This document shows, one piece after another, positions 24,106-32,795 of a stretch of DNA of 64,000 bases. Under the pieces are notes generated by a model. It was not told where the DNA came from. It did no database searches and saw nothing but the letters and a program-made list of their open reading frames with translations. The stretch lies in the NCBI GenBank assembly GCA_007751475.1, contig CP036434.1:868001-932000 (forward strand), read 5' to 3'. Source of the stretch: Saltatorellus ferox. Lineage in GTDB: Bacteria; Planctomycetota; UBA1135; GCA-002686595. Both the position numbers and the translations under genes were made by a program. The number at the start of each line of letters is the position of its first letter. Within the stretch, counting starts at the first letter, position 1.

Positions 24106-25484
24106 ACCAGCTCTCCTTCGGGAACGCGCTCCACGTCGAGGGGGCGTTCGCGCCTGTCGGTGATCCCGTAGACGAGCTTGATCGGCTCATCGCCGAAGAC
24201 CTGGCGCAGGTGCGTGAGCTCGGCCTGGAGCGCGGCCGTGCTCCTGGAGCCCTCGGGCACGACGATCGCCGCCACCGTCTGGTCCATGACGGTCCGGCCG
24301 ACGGCGCGCACGAACTTACCCTCGTGGCGCCCAACCTCGGCCATCTCCTCGCCGACCAGTTCCGCCGCGTCCCGCTGCATGTGGTCGAGGATGAAGTCGA
24401 GGCGCGCGTCGTCGAAGAGCCTCGCAAAGTCCGGCTCGACGAACTCCGACAGCACGCGCTTGCCTCGGCCAGCGTGCACCAGGGAAAGGTGCGGCTGCAG
24501 ATGCCGGAAGTGGAACGCGAGGAAGCGATCGTTGATGCGGTACCGCCCCTTCCTCGAACGCAGCGGGTCGGGGTCGGTGATCGGCACCTCGCGCTCGACG
24601 AGCCGCAGCTCGCGGAGCACGTGCAGGTACTTGCCCGCCGTCGGGGTGTCGACGCCCACGTGCAGGGCGATATCGCCGATTCGGTGCACGCCACGCGCCA
24701 CGGCGGCGAGGATCGAGTTGTAGGTGTGCGGCGTCGTCAGCTCCGAGCGCAGGAGGAACTGGACCTCGTCGAACAGATAGCCCTCGGGGCGCAGGATCTC
24801 GGCGGCGACGTTCTCCGTGATGGTCCGGTTCTCGGTAAAACGCCGCAGGTAGGCGGGCATCCCGCCGACGATTGCGTACGCCATGATCGCCTGGCGGACG
24901 CTCCAGTTCGGGAAGAAGTCGATCGCTTCTGTCGGTCGCAGCGGCTCGAGGCGGCGCTGGCCCGTGCGCCGGCCAAAGAGCGGAGAGCGCTCCGCGAGCA
25001 CCTCCTTCTCCATGAAAGACACCTGGCTCCCGCAGAGCACGAGCATGATCGACGACTTCTTGCCCTTCATGTCCCAGAACTGCTGGATCTGGCTCGGCAG
25101 GCCCTTGCTCGAATCGCAGAGATAGGGGAACTCGTCGATCACGAGGATCAAGCGCTGGTCGCCCGCGCGCTCGGCGGCGAAGCCCAGCGCCGTCGGCCAG
25201 TCCGGGAACTCGATCCCGTCGAGCAGCGGGTCGCCGCCAAGTCCGTCGCGCAGCGCTTCCTTGAAGCTGCGCAGGCTGTCTTTCTCGCGGACCTGGGCCG
25301 CCTGGAAGTAGACCGCGCGGTGCTGGCCTCCGCAGAGGCGCTGGAGCAGCTCGGTCTTCCCGACCCGCCGCCGCCCGTAGAGCACGAACATCTCCGGCTT
25401 GCCGGAGTTCGCGAGTTCCTCGAGGACCGCCAGCTCGTCGCTGCGGCCGATGAACGGCGGTTCGGTGTGGTTCGGGCTGGCCAT
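24102..25484 (-). CDS. AAA-type ATPase with DUF234 domain
   Basis: 460 residues. The N-terminal ATPase_2-type domain has IGRSDELAVLEELA, Walker A YGRRRVGKTELL (about 36-47) and Walker B LILVIDEFPYL. A winged-helix region (about 230-300) and a C-terminal DUF234 region follow, the latter related to PD-(D/E)xK folds but with no clear catalytic trio visible (EVGRHEGKFVRAVGR). Members of this family are common in archaea and scattered in bacteria, with unknown biological role. It is the first gene of a two-gene operon with the CxxC protein. Confidence 0.88.
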   Translation of the reverse strand: MASPNHTEPPFIGRSDELAVLEELANSGKPEMFVLYGRRRVGKTELLQRLCGGQHRAVYFQAAQVREKDSLRSFKEALRDGLGGDPLLDGIEFPDWPTALGFAAERAGDQRLILVIDEFPYLCDSSKGLPSQIQQFWDMKGKKSSIMLVLCGSQVSFMEKEVLAERSPLFGRRTGQRRLEPLRPTEAIDFFPNWSVRQAIMAYAIVGGMPAYLRRFTENRTITENVAAEILRPEGYLFDEVQFLLRSELTTPHTYNSILAAVARGVHRIGDIALHVGVDTPTAGKYLHVLRELRLVEREVPITDPDPLRSRKGRYRINDRFLAFHFRHLQPHLSLVHAGRGKRVLSEFVEPDFARLFDDARLDFILDHMQRDAAELVGEEMAEVGRHEGKFVRAVGRTVMDQTVAAIVVPEGSRSTAALQAELTHLRQVFGDEPIKLVYGITDRRERPLDVERVPEGELV

Positions 25485-25559
25485 GGGATCAGATGATACG
25501 CGCGAAGGCGCCCAGGACCGAGGTCCGGAGCGCCTTCGCGGCGGGATCCTTGCGGAGTC

Positions 25560-26060
25560 CTACGCCTTCTTGGCGAGGAGGTCGCGGATCTCGGTGAGAA
25601 GGACCTCTTCCCTGGGCGGGGCGGACGGCGCGGCTTCTTCCTTCTTCTTCATGGAGTTCATGACCTTGACGACCATGAAGACCGCGAAGGCGATGACCGT
25701 GAAGTTGAGGACGTTCTGGATGAAGCTGCCGTAGTTGATGAACAGCTCGGTGCCATACTGCTCGACCATCTTCTCGGCCGAGGCCACCGCGGCCGCGGCG
25801 GACTCAGCGGCGTCACCGGTCGCTGCCGCAGCCTTTTCCTTGGCCGCGGCGAGCGCCTTCGCCGCCCCGGACTCGCCGATCGACACCCTCAGATCGGTGA
25901 AGTTCACCCCGCCCAGCGCCTTGCCGATCGGCGGCATGATGAGGTCGTTGACGGCAGAGTTGACGATCTTGCCGAATTCGGCGCCGATGATGAGGCCGAC
26001 CGCCAGGTCGACGACATTGCCGCGCATCGCGAACTCTTTGAACTCTTGGAAGATTCCCAT
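25560..26060 (-). CDS. mscL: Large-conductance mechanosensitive channel
   Basis: 166 residues, inner membrane. FKEFAMRGNVVDLAVGLIIGAEFGKIVNS is the TM1 signature, split here as amphipathic helix plus TM1. TM2 is FIQNVLNFTVIAFAVFMVVKVMN, and the C-terminal helix ends in LLTEIRDLLAKKA. It opens under membrane tension to release solutes. About 30 extra residues rich in Ala, Lys and Glu sit in the periplasmic loop (about 62-100), making it longer than the usual 130-150. The start was chosen at MGIFQEFKEF. Monocistronic. Confidence 0.93.
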   Translation of the reverse strand: MGIFQEFKEFAMRGNVVDLAVGLIIGAEFGKIVNSAVNDLIMPPIGKALGGVNFTDLRVSIGESGAAKALAAAKEKAAAATGDAAESAAAAVASAEKMVEQYGTELFINYGSFIQNVLNFTVIAFAVFMVVKVMNSMKKKEEAAPSAPPREEVLLTEIRDLLAKKA

Positions 26061-26219
26061 GGTGAGGGTGGATTGCAGGTGGAGAAGGTGGAGACGGCCG
26101 CCGCCATCGGCGGGCCATGGAATCGAGCCAGCGGGGACTGCCGTTCGTTTCAGCAGTGTTGCAACTCTCCTGATCCCAACCAAACGACTCCGCCCGGAAT
26201 CAGTTCGGCCTCTGACGGT

Positions 26220-26960
26220 TCAGACACCCAAAGCGCGAATCGCCGCCACCCAGGGCCCCGGCGCGTCGATGTAGGGGAAGTGCCCCCAGGTCTCCGCTCG
26301 CTCCATCGGCCAGCTGGCTCCCAGGGCTCGCTCGGCGGCGCGGTGCTCCTCTTCGCCGATCAGCTCGTCCTCACCACCGAGCCAGACCCGGATGCCGTCG
26401 ATCGCGGGCGGCCTCGCCGCAAGTTCGCCCTCCAGCGACGCGAGCCAGCCGCTATCGAACCAGCGATAGATATCCCGAAACGCCGTGCAGGTCACGAAGC
26501 CGTTGAAGAACGCTTTCCGCTCCGCCGCGTCCAGCGGCGAGTAGAGGTGGGCCTGGACGAACGCCTCCTGGGCGGCAGGGTCGGTCAGGCTGAGGCGAGC
26601 CTGCTCCCCCGCCTCTCCGTCGCCGCCGGTCGCCTCGCGGGCCCACTGCCACGGGACGGCCCCCTGGATGACCGCGGGCAGATCCTTGACCTTCGCACGC
26701 GCCCGAAGGCCGAGGAGCACCAGCGCTCCGAAGCCGGTCGCGTAGATCCGAGGATGCTTGTGCGAAAGCCGATAGATGTCGACCTGGAGCTCCACCGCCT
26801 CGAAGAACGCGTCGAGGGACTCCGCGGGCGGGCGGCCCTCGAAGCCAGGATAGAGGACCTCCTTGACGTCGAACCCCTCCGACCGGCTCGTGGCGCGCGC
26901 GCGGCTGAGGCGGGCGAGGGAATGGCCCATACCGCCGAGAAAGAGTGGACCACGGCTCAT
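26220..26960 (-). CDS. Alpha/beta-hydrolase-fold protein lacking the usual nucleophile
   Basis: 246 residues without signal peptide. The pattern is that of an alpha/beta hydrolase: an early LYPGFEGRPP loop, the strand-turn-helix IYATGFGALVLLGL where the nucleophile elbow should be, a late acidic loop (GGEDELIGEEE) and a His-containing GHFPY. In the elbow, the GxSxG serine position is Gly (ATGFG), so hydrolase activity is doubtful. It is divergent from the photolyase operon, with 100 bases between. Function unknown. Confidence 0.65.
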   Translation of the reverse strand: MSRGPLFLGGMGHSLARLSRARATSRSEGFDVKEVLYPGFEGRPPAESLDAFFEAVELQVDIYRLSHKHPRIYATGFGALVLLGLRARAKVKDLPAVIQGAVPWQWAREATGGDGEAGEQARLSLTDPAAQEAFVQAHLYSPLDAAERKAFFNGFVTCTAFRDIYRWFDSGWLASLEGELAARPPAIDGIRVWLGGEDELIGEEEHRAAERALGASWPMERAETWGHFPYIDAPGPWVAAIRALGV

Positions 26961-27060
26961 CGCGGGCGCCCCGCGTCCAGTCCGCGCTGACGAGCGAACT
27001 TCTTGAAGTGATAGCTACGCATTGGTCTCGTTTCGCTCCCTGGGGGCCCCTGGACGCACG

Positions 27061-28740
27061 ATGAAGGTCTTCGGCCGTGAACTGAAGAAGGCGCTGGAGT
27101 CCGTCGAGACCGGCCGCGATCGGCGCTGGATCTACGTACCCTACGATCAGCTCTCTGATTCCATCGGTCCGCTCTCCGAGCCGACGCCCCGCGACCTCGG
27201 GATCGTCCTGATCGAGAGTCCGGCCAAGGCGGCGCGGCGGCCCTACCACAAGGCGAAGCTGTTCCTGATCCTGGCGAACCAGCGACGCTTCGCCCTGGAG
27301 CAGGCCGAGCGCGGCGTCGAGGTGCGCTACCTCGTCTCCGAGGATGGCGAGGGCTACGCCGAGCCGCTCCGGCGCGCCGCGAAGGAACTCGGCACGCTCG
27401 TCCACATGGAGCCCGCCGAGCGCGAGCTGCGCCATGAGCTGGAGCCACTCGTGAAGGAGGGGTTGCTGGAGGCCGTGCCCCACGAGGCCTGGCTCACCAC
27501 GCCCGAGGACTTCACGAAGGGGACCGGCGCCGAGCCTCCCTGGCGCATGGATCGGTTCTATCGCGCCGTCCGACGTCGTACGGGGATCCTGATGGACGGC
27601 AAGGACTTCGAGGGCGGCCAGCTGAGCTTCGACGGCGACAACCGTGAGAGCTGGCCGGGCGATCCGCCTGCGCCTGAGGTCCCGCGCTTTCGCCCCGGCG
27701 ACATCGAGGACGAGGTTGCAGCGCTGATCGAGTCGCGGTACTCCCGCCATCCGGGCCAGCTCGATCCCGCTTCGCTGCCGACGCGCAAGAGCCAGGTCGA
27801 TCGCCTGTGGCAGTGGGCGCTGGAGGAGTGCATGGAATACTTCGGCCCGTTCGAGGACGCCATGGCTCGCGAGGAAGCAAGCCTCTTCCACACGCGCATC
27901 TCGCCGCTGCTCCATCTCTGCCGCCTGCTCCCTCGCGACGTCGTGAAGGACGTGGCGGAGCTCGACGCACCGATCGCGAGCCGGGAGGGCTTCGTTCGTC
28001 AGGTGCTCGGCTGGCGCGAGTTCGTCCGGCACGTGCACCGCGCCACGGACGGCTTCCGCGACTTGCCCGACGGGACGCCGCGGGAGTCGAAGCCGAAGGG
28101 CGACGCGGGCTGGAAGCACTGGACCGGTGAAGCATGGGAGAACGGCGCGGACGCCGGCGCCGCCCCGAGCGCTCTGGGATCCGCCCGGGATCTCCCGCCC
28201 GCCTACTGGGGCGAACGCTCCGGCCTCGACTGCCTCGACCTCTCGGTCGCGCGGGTTCTCGAAAGCGGATATGGCCATCACATCGAGCGCCTCATGGTGC
28301 TCGCGAACCTCGGCACGCTCCTGGATCTCTCGCCCCGCCAGCTCACCGACTGGTTCTGGGCGGCCTACGTGGACGCCTACGACTGGGTCGTCGAGCCCAA
28401 CGTCCTCGGCATGGGAACCTACGGAGCGGGCTCGGTGATGACCACCAAACCCTACGTCTCCGGGTCGGCCTACATCGACCGGATGAGTGACTTCTGCGGG
28501 GCCTGCGCCTTTCATCCGAAGAAGACGTGCCCGATCACGCACCTCTACTGGGCGTTCCTGGCGCGGCACGCCGGGGAGCTGGAGGGAAATCAGCGCATCG
28601 CCATGCCGCTCCGGAGCCTCCAGAAGCGGTCCGAGGAGAAGCGCGCGGCCGACGCCCGCGTTTTCGAGCACGTGACGGAGGTCCTCGGTCGGGGCGATTC
28701 CCTCACCCCGGAAGGGGTCCAGGACGCGCTGGATTCGTAG
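27061..28740 (+). CDS. FeS-type bacterial cryptochrome/photolyase
   Basis: 559 residues, cytoplasmic, FAD-binding. The N-terminal Rossmann-like domain (RRWIYVPYDQLSDSIGPL) would hold an antenna chromophore. The C-terminal helical FAD domain contains LGWREFVRHVHR and the set GYGHHIERLMVLANLGTL. Four Cys fit the 4Fe-4S cluster of the PhrB/CryB group: C391, C479, C482, C490 (DCLD, FCGACAFHPKKTCP). It should repair (6-4) lesions or act as a blue-light sensor. The start chosen is 39 bases inside the longest frame, before KVFGRELKKA. It heads a four-gene operon. Confidence 0.92.
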   Translation: MKVFGRELKKALESVETGRDRRWIYVPYDQLSDSIGPLSEPTPRDLGIVLIESPAKAARRPYHKAKLFLILANQRRFALEQAERGVEVRYLVSEDGEGYAEPLRRAAKELGTLVHMEPAERELRHELEPLVKEGLLEAVPHEAWLTTPEDFTKGTGAEPPWRMDRFYRAVRRRTGILMDGKDFEGGQLSFDGDNRESWPGDPPAPEVPRFRPGDIEDEVAALIESRYSRHPGQLDPASLPTRKSQVDRLWQWALEECMEYFGPFEDAMAREEASLFHTRISPLLHLCRLLPRDVVKDVAELDAPIASREGFVRQVLGWREFVRHVHRATDGFRDLPDGTPRESKPKGDAGWKHWTGEAWENGADAGAAPSALGSARDLPPAYWGERSGLDCLDLSVARVLESGYGHHIERLMVLANLGTLLDLSPRQLTDWFWAAYVDAYDWVVEPNVLGMGTYGAGSVMTTKPYVSGSAYIDRMSDFCGACAFHPKKTCPITHLYWAFLARHAGELEGNQRIAMPLRSLQKRSEEKRAADARVFEHVTEVLGRGDSLTPEGVQDALDS

Positions 28741-28776
28741 GCCGTCCCGCGCATCCGGTCGCAGCGCCGCAGCGAA

Positions 28777-29520
28777 ATGAGCCCCATGGAAGGACATGCC
28801 TACATCGTGCTCGGCGCCACGGGCGGGATCGGTTCCGCCCTCGTCGATCGGATCCACGCCCGCGGTGGGAAAATCGTTCTCGGTGCGCGTGACGAAGAGC
28901 GCCTGAAAGCGCTGGGGTCCCGCGTCGACTCTCCTTTCCGGAGCATCGACGCGGCGGAGCCCGCGGACGTTCAATCCCTGATCGATCTCTGCCTGGAGAC
29001 CCACGGCCGCTTCGACGGGATCGTGAACTCGGTCGGCTCGATCCTCCTGCGGCCCGCGCACATGATGAAGATCGAGGACTTCGATCAGACGGTGCGCGTG
29101 AACCTGCGCACCGCGTTCGCGGTCGTGCAAACCGCGACCAAGGCGCTGCGCAAGGAGGGCGGCTCCATCGTGCTCGTGAGCACCGCCGCCGCCCGCACCG
29201 GCCTTCCGAACCACGAGGCGATCGCCGCCGCCAAGGCGGGCGTGCAGGGCCTCGCGCTCTCGGCCGCGGCCAGCTACGCAAGCGCCGGGATCCGCGTCAA
29301 CGTCGTCGCGCCCGGGCTCATCGATACGCCGCTCGCCGCATCCATCACCGGCTCGGAGAAGGCGCTCGAAGCCTCCCGCGGCATGCACCCGCTCGGTCGC
29401 ATCGGCCAGCCCGACGAGGTCGCCAGCGCCATCGAGTGGCTGCTCGATCCCGCCCAGTCGTTCGTCACAGGGCAGATCCTCGGCGTCGACGGAGGGCTCG
29501 GCACGGTCCGCTCCCGCTGA
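28777..29520 (+). CDS. SDR-family oxidoreductase, catalytic Tyr replaced
   Basis: 247 residues. The Rossmann start (YIVLGATGGIGSALV), NSVG, SIVLVSTAAAR and the C-terminal GQILGVDGG mark a classical short-chain dehydrogenase. In the YxxxK active site the Lys is kept (AAAK) but the Tyr position is Ile (HEAIAAAKAG), so normal SDR chemistry is doubtful. It lies 36 bases after the photolyase, and its stop overlaps the start of the next gene (TGATG), so it belongs to the light/redox operon. The substrate is not predictable. Confidence 0.88.
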   Translation: MSPMEGHAYIVLGATGGIGSALVDRIHARGGKIVLGARDEERLKALGSRVDSPFRSIDAAEPADVQSLIDLCLETHGRFDGIVNSVGSILLRPAHMMKIEDFDQTVRVNLRTAFAVVQTATKALRKEGGSIVLVSTAAARTGLPNHEAIAAAKAGVQGLALSAAASYASAGIRVNVVAPGLIDTPLAASITGSEKALEASRGMHPLGRIGQPDEVASAIEWLLDPAQSFVTGQILGVDGGLGTVRSR

Positions 29521-29987
29521 TGGCTGCCGCCTGGATTCTCATCTCCCACGCCGCCGTCACCTGGGCGATGGTCGGGCTGATCTGGACCATCCAGGTGGTG
29601 CACTACCCGCTGTTCGCGTACGTGAAATCAGGCTTTCGGCAGTACCACGAGCAGCACATGCACCGGATCACCTTCGTGGTCGGTCCTCTGATGCTCGCCG
29701 AGCTGGCGGGGTCCGTGTACCTCTGGCTCCATCCGCCGGCCGGTACTGACGCGCGCCTATGGCTCGCGGCACTTCTGCTGCTCGGCATCGCCTGGGTAGA
29801 TACTGGACTCTTCTCGGTGCCCCAGCACGGACGCCTCGAGAGCGGCGGCTTCGATGTCGCTGCGCACCGGGGCCTGATGATCAGCAATCTCGTTCGTACG
29901 CTGGCATGGACGGCGCGCGGGCTCCTCATCGCATGGCTCGTGGTACGCTGGGCCTCCGCGCTGCAGTCTCCGGTGTCAGGCGCGTGA
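29520..29987 (+). CDS. Four-helix membrane protein of photolyase operon
   Basis: 155 residues with four predicted membrane helices (about 5-27, 52-72, 80-97, 122-143). Conserved-looking polar residues lie between them: VVHYPLFAYV, RQYHEQHMHRIT and VPQHGRL, the latter rich in His that could bind heme or metal. I know the family only as uncharacterised. The start codon overlaps the SDR stop and its own stop overlaps the GTG of the FAD oxidoreductase (29984), so all three are coupled. Confidence 0.75.
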   Translation: MAAAWILISHAAVTWAMVGLIWTIQVVHYPLFAYVKSGFRQYHEQHMHRITFVVGPLMLAELAGSVYLWLHPPAGTDARLWLAALLLLGIAWVDTGLFSVPQHGRLESGGFDVAAHRGLMISNLVRTLAWTARGLLIAWLVVRWASALQSPVSGA

Positions 29988-31486
29988 CCGAGACCAGGAG
30001 CTACGACGCCGTGGTCGTCGGCATGGGCTTCGGCGGCCTCGGAGCCGCGCTGCACCTCGCCGAAAACGGCGCGAAGGTGGCGCTCGTCGAGCGGCTGCAG
30101 TACCCAGGCGGCTGCGCCTGCACCTTCGAGCACGAGGGCGACCACTTCGAGGGTGGAGCCACGCTCTTCTCGGGCTTCGACGAGGGCCAGCTCTTTCGAA
30201 CCTGGATCGAGCGGCACGCCATGGACGTTCAATACGAGCGACTGGATCCGCCTCTGGAGCTGCGCTCGCCCCTCGGCGTGATTCAGGCCCGTCGCGATCG
30301 AGCCGCTCTCTGGAAACAGTTCGAGGCCCTGCCCGGCGCGCCGGTCCAGGCGCTCCGACGCTTCGCCCGGCTCCAGGAACGCGTGGCCGCCGCGCTCTGG
30401 CCGACGCTCGACGATCTGCGGCTCCTGCCGCCGCTCACGCCCTCTCAGGTGCTACGGCACGCGGCGCGCTTGCCGCGCTACCTGCCGCTGGCGAGGCTCG
30501 CGGGGCGAACGCTATGGAGCGTGCTGGAGCGCTTCGGGCTGACGAAGTTCGAGCCGCTCGTTCTCTGGCTCGACAGCCAGTGCCAGATCACGGTGCAGTG
30601 CGGCGTGCGCGGTGCGGAGGCGCCCTTCGCGCTGGCCGCCCTCGACTATCACCATCGCGGCGCGGTCCACGTGAAGGGCGGTATCGGCGAGCTGGCGTGG
30701 GGGATGGTGCGGGCGGTCGAGGCCCTCGGCGCCGACGTGCACTTCGGCGCGCCGGTCAAGCGCGCCCTGCGCCTTCCGGACGGAACGTGGAGCGTGAAGG
30801 CGGGCCGCCATTCGTTCAGCGCCAGGCACGTTCTCTTCAACGCGCTACCCCAGGACGCGGCCCGCATCGCTGGCCTGGAACGGGACCCGATGCTCGCCTC
30901 GATGGCGAAGCGCGTCGAGGACGGCTGGAGCGCGGCGATGCTCTTTCGCACCGTCCTGCCGCCGCGTGATGCGGGACCGAGCGCGCGGCACCTCGAGCTC
31001 GTCCGAGATCCAGGAAGTCCGCTACTCGAAGGCAATCACGTCTTCGTTTCGATCGGGGCGCGGGGCGAGGGGACCGTGGATCAAGGGCTCAGGCGCATGA
31101 CCGTCTCCACTCACATCCCGGTACCCAAGATCCGAGCGATGGACGAAGGCGAAAAAGCGGAGTACGTGGATTCGGTCCAGGGCCGGATGCGGGAGACCAT
31201 CGCGCAGCTGGCCCCGGAGTGGACCTGCGTCGCCCGCGAGTTCACGGGTTCGGCGCGGACGTTCGAGCGCTGGACCGGGCGCAGCGAAGGGCTCGTCGGC
31301 GGGATCCCGCGGCGCGCCGGTCTGGGGCAGTACCGCGAGGTCTTCGGGCGGAAGCTGCCGGAGGGCTTTCATCTCGTCGGCGATAGCGTCTTTCCCGGGC
31401 AGAGCACGCTGGCGGTCGCGGCCGGGGGCGCCCGCGTGGCCGACTCGGTGCTGCGTTCACCCATGGTCGCGAGAGTCTCCCGATGA
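29984..31486 (+). CDS. Phytoene-desaturase-like FAD oxidoreductase
   Basis: 500 residues. The N-terminal dinucleotide-binding motif VVVGMGFGGLGAALHLAENGAKVALVE and following YPGGCACTF are typical of the CrtI/CrtISO/RetSat group. The C-terminal FHLVGDSVFPGQSTLAVAAGG closes the FAD site. It may desaturate or isomerise a carotenoid-like or other lipid substrate. The GTG start overlaps the previous stop. With the photolyase and SDR upstream it suggests a light-linked lipid or pigment operon; no phytoene synthase is visible in the window. Confidence 0.85.
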   Translation: MTETRSYDAVVVGMGFGGLGAALHLAENGAKVALVERLQYPGGCACTFEHEGDHFEGGATLFSGFDEGQLFRTWIERHAMDVQYERLDPPLELRSPLGVIQARRDRAALWKQFEALPGAPVQALRRFARLQERVAAALWPTLDDLRLLPPLTPSQVLRHAARLPRYLPLARLAGRTLWSVLERFGLTKFEPLVLWLDSQCQITVQCGVRGAEAPFALAALDYHHRGAVHVKGGIGELAWGMVRAVEALGADVHFGAPVKRALRLPDGTWSVKAGRHSFSARHVLFNALPQDAARIAGLERDPMLASMAKRVEDGWSAAMLFRTVLPPRDAGPSARHLELVRDPGSPLLEGNHVFVSIGARGEGTVDQGLRRMTVSTHIPVPKIRAMDEGEKAEYVDSVQGRMRETIAQLAPEWTCVAREFTGSARTFERWTGRSEGLVGGIPRRAGLGQYREVFGRKLPEGFHLVGDSVFPGQSTLAVAAGGARVADSVLRSPMVARVSR

Positions 31487-31562
31487 GCAGCCGGAGCTAG
31501 CGAAAGAGTATGCGCGGCTGCCGGTGACGATCGTGTGAAGTAGACTTCCGCCCCCGGGCGTC

Positions 31563-32786
31563 ATGGAAGAACCACAGGATCTGGCCGCGGGTGGTGAGAC
31601 CACCACCCGGAGCTGCAATAGCAGCCCGGGAGGCCCTGTGCCCGCTGAGCCCACCAGGTCGCCTGGGTCCCCGGGACGGCCAGTCAGCTACCGGCTCTTC
31701 GCCCTGAAGGGCTCCGAATCCCTCTCCCACGAACTTCGCGCGGCATGGCAGGCCGCGCTTCAGGACCAGCACGTTCGCGGCGGCTTCGCCTCACCATTCC
31801 TGGGCCCAACCCTTGCGGCGACGATGGCCAGCGTGCGGCCCGACGTTCGCCTGATCGTTGGATTCGTCGGCGACGAGCCGCGCCGCTTCCTGCCCGTGCA
31901 CGTCAGCGGTCGCGGGAGAGCGCGGCCCCTCGGCGGTCGCCTCTGCGACGTCCACGGACCCGTGGGAGCCCTCGATCCGGGCGGCTTTCGGGAGATGCTG
32001 ATCGGCGCGGGTCTTCGCTCCTGGAGCTTCCGGCGCTGCCCGCAGCGAGACGTGCTCTCGCCGTCGTTCGTCTTCGAGGAGACCACGTCTCACCTGATCC
32101 GGACGGACCAGGGGGTCGAGGGGTTGCGCAGTGGCGGCCTCCTGGGGAGTACCAGCCAGCTCAAGCAGGCCCTGCGCAAGGAGCGAAAGCTGGCCAAGGA
32201 GATCGGGCCGCTCCGCTTCGAGTACGACCATCAGGACCGGGAAATCCTCGCGCAGCTCCTAGCCTGGAAGGCGGATCAGCGGCTTCGCTCGGGTTCTTAC
32301 AATATTCTCCAGGAAGGCTGGGCTGCGGACACGGTGCAGAGCCTCCACGACGTCGTCGATCGCGAGGATCCAGCGCAGCTCGATGGGCGCGGTCGGATGA
32401 GTGTTCTCTGGGCTGGCGATCACGTGGTGGCCGCCCACTTCGGCCTGGCGGACGAGCGTCGCATGCACTGGTGGATTCCCACCTACGCGCCTCTGTTCGC
32501 GGCCCATTCCCCCGGGCTGTCGCTTCTCTTGCACCTCATCCGCGAGTGCCATGCACGCGGGATCGAGGTGCTCGAACTGGGGCACGGCGACGAGCGCTAC
32601 AAGTCAGGCTTCGCCACCGGTTCCCAGGCTCTCTACAGCGGCGCGGTCGATCGCTCCAGCGTGCGGCTGGCCCTCGGCGCGACCGGGGTTCGCGTTCGCG
32701 CGGCCGTCCGCAGGTCCAGGCTGGAGCCCGGCTGGGTCGCGACCAAGCGCCTCCTCCGGCGCGCGCGAGCGCTCGGAAAGAAGTAG
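31563..32786 (+). CDS. FemAB-like GNAT acyltransferase 1 of EPS locus
   Basis: 407 residues, cytoplasmic. A GNAT-type Acetyltransf_6 (BioF2-like) domain covers about 170-370: LKQALRKERKLAKEIG, MSVLWAGDHVVAAHFGL and LELGHGDERYKSGFATG are the recognisable elements. The first 42 residues are Ser/Pro-rich and poorly conserved, so a later start is possible. Members attached to exopolysaccharide loci probably acylate sugar or peptide precursors. It points towards the convergent glycosyltransferase operon, 9 bases away. Confidence 0.85.
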   Translation: MEEPQDLAAGGETTTRSCNSSPGGPVPAEPTRSPGSPGRPVSYRLFALKGSESLSHELRAAWQAALQDQHVRGGFASPFLGPTLAATMASVRPDVRLIVGFVGDEPRRFLPVHVSGRGRARPLGGRLCDVHGPVGALDPGGFREMLIGAGLRSWSFRRCPQRDVLSPSFVFEETTSHLIRTDQGVEGLRSGGLLGSTSQLKQALRKERKLAKEIGPLRFEYDHQDREILAQLLAWKADQRLRSGSYNILQEGWAADTVQSLHDVVDREDPAQLDGRGRMSVLWAGDHVVAAHFGLADERRMHWWIPTYAPLFAAHSPGLSLLLHLIRECHARGIEVLELGHGDERYKSGFATGSQALYSGAVDRSSVRLALGATGVRVRAAVRRSRLEPGWVATKRLLRRARALGKK

Positions 32787-32795
32787 TCCCGCCCG

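Noticed and set aside
26452..29388. 978-codon open frame opposite the photolyase and SDR genes
   Set aside because: It covers three well-supported genes in antisense and shows no domain signature.
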